The position numbers and the translations under genes were made by a program. The notes under the pieces are model-generated. The model was given only the letters and a program-made list of their open reading frames with translations, did no database searches and was not told the DNA's origin. A stretch of DNA of 64,000 bases from contig JAKQIT010000048.1 in the NCBI GenBank assembly GCA_029556915.1, forward strand, positions 1 through 64,000, given 5' to 3'. Origin of the DNA: Pseudomonadota bacterium (GTDB taxonomy: Bacteria; Pseudomonadota; Gammaproteobacteria; Burkholderiales; Methylophilaceae). How positions within the stretch are numbered: the first letter of the stretch is position 1; the number at the start of each line of letters is the position of its first letter. Positions 63,297 through 64,000 of this stretch are shown here, in pieces.

Positions 63297-64000
63297 AGAT
63301 AATCGTCTATCTATTAAATGGCTTAACTAGCCACAATGCCACCAAGCATCACTTAAAAACTTTTTTATTAGCCGTTAGTTTGTTGATCACTACCCCAGCC
63401 TATGCGCTAGATGGTGCAGGCTGGGGAGAGCTTATCAAAGGTGTAACTGAGATACTGCATAATAATCAACAACAAGAAATTAAACAGCGAGAAGAACAGC
63501 AAAGGCTAGAACAACAAAAGCTACAAGAACAACAGGCCGATGAACAGCAAAGGCAACAGCAGTTGCAACTGGCGGATAACAGCAGTGGTTCAAGCCAAAG
63601 TTGTAAATTAATTGATAAATATAGTGGGCTTAAAAATTTAGAATGGAAAGGTGCTTGTAAGAATGGATTTGTCGATGGTGTTGGGCAAGCTATATATGAA
63701 TTTACTAATGCTAATACTGGTAAACCAATTTTAGAAAAACTTATTTGTAAATTTAATGACGGTGATATTCAAGGGCTTTGCTACCGAACCAGCTTAAATG
63801 ATTTTTTTAGTACTGACTGGGTGGCAGGGTACATTGTCTATTTTGTAAAAGATGGGCCTATAGATGTTATTGGCCCAATTAATTACTATAAACCAAAAAA
63901 TAATGTTCGTGATTATTCAGTTTTACCTTGGTATGACAACAACACTGTAGTAAATAATACTGCCTCCGAAATTACATATAAACAAGCCATGTCATTAGTT
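63293..64000 (+). CDS. Exported protein with Gln-rich coiled coil (partial)
   Basis: ATG overlaps the preceding stop by four bases (ATGA). A hydrophobic segment TFLLAVSLLITTPAYA and cleavage near residue 38 indicate export. Then a Gln/Glu-rich coiled coil (QQQEIKQREEQQRLEQQKLQEQQ) and a beta-rich domain (ACKNGFVDGVGQAIYEF). That domain resembles MORN-like repeats (KNGFVDGVGQAIY). It runs off the window at 64000, so the C-terminus is unknown. Confidence 0.7.
   Translation, partial: MKIIVYLLNGLTSHNATKHHLKTFLLAVSLLITTPAYALDGAGWGELIKGVTEILHNNQQQEIKQREEQQRLEQQKLQEQQADEQQRQQQLQLADNSSGSSQSCKLIDKYSGLKNLEWKGACKNGFVDGVGQAIYEFTNANTGKPILEKLICKFNDGDIQGLCYRTSLNDFFSTDWVAGYIVYFVKDGPIDVIGPINYYKPKNNVRDYSVLPWYDNNTVVNNTASEITYKQAMSLV

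Noticed and set aside
1-64000. CRISPR array
   Set aside because: No regularly spaced repeats of 25-40 bases were noticed on reading the window. The repeats seen are single pairs or gene duplications.

Overview
The window looks like chromosome from an AT-rich gammaproteobacterial or betaproteobacterial genome. I favour a betaproteobacterium of the Methylophilaceae/Nitrosomonadales type, because of a PEP-CTERM protein with a VPAPASVWLF-style sorting signal, two near-identical HU genes, umuDC and the general codon bias. This is an inference from style, not a database match. Nearly all of it is accessory DNA: a stacked island or defence hotspot, with ordinary chromosome probably resuming near 58.4 kb.

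Layout. (1) 0-5.6 kb is a scrap zone. It holds two HU genes, a relic copy of a nuclease/phosphatase cassette that recurs intact at 36-38 kb, an AlpA-type regulator, a stray tRNA-Ser 3' end, a complete tRNA-Arg(ACG), and small orphan genes including a candidate ADP-ribosyltransferase-fold protein. (2) 6.4-13.6 kb is a Wadjet/MksBEFG-type condensin anti-plasmid system in the order SMC ATPase, MukE-like, MukF-like, Toprim nuclease. A divergent WYL-domain regulator precedes it, and a perfect 12+2+12 bp palindrome lies between them. (3) 13.9-15.4 kb holds a tyrosine recombinase and a companion gene. (4) 15.9-32.8 kb is a long Ter-type stress operon. It has a DUF475/TerC-like membrane protein, four TerD paralogues, TerB-like proteins, three VWA/TerY proteins, the PP2C phosphatase plus protein kinase pair of the TerY-P triad, a PgpA-like phosphatase, and the biosynthetic module (ATP-grasp, PRTase, HAD, PELOTA/PRTase-type 'StiP' protein, HpcH/HpaI-like lyase). 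(5) 33.4-35.7 kb has an orphan membrane protein and a 3'-truncated IS481-family element.

(6) 36.0-45.0 kb is a 14-gene minus-strand run, mostly tightly packed. It encodes two DEDDh exoribonuclease-like proteins, three HAD phosphatases of the kind found with RNA-repair proteins, three calcineurin-like phosphoesterases, a CX5R phosphatase, an AAA+ ATPase with an N-terminal helical repeat region, and accessory proteins. It is preceded by a leader ORF plus a terminator-like hairpin, and by a divergent HTH gene. This is the best candidate here for an undescribed system, a nucleic-acid end-processing or repair module. (7) 46.7-53.6 kb has a 5'-truncated SRAP pseudogene, umuDC and a type III restriction-modification pair. 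(8) 53.7-58.3 kb has a P4-like primase/helicase, an AlpA regulator, a zinc/HTH protein and a tyrosine integrase with its catalytic core deleted, all remains of an integrative element. (9) 58.5-64 kb has a LuxR regulator, a PEP-CTERM protein, a lipoprotein, an NlpC/P60 hydrolase and two exported proteins, the last cut by the window edge.

Together the island carries three anti-foreign-DNA or stress modules (Wadjet, Ter, type III R-M), SOS mutagenesis genes, and a probable RNA/DNA end-repair cassette. Decayed duplicates of that cassette show that it has moved or amplified.
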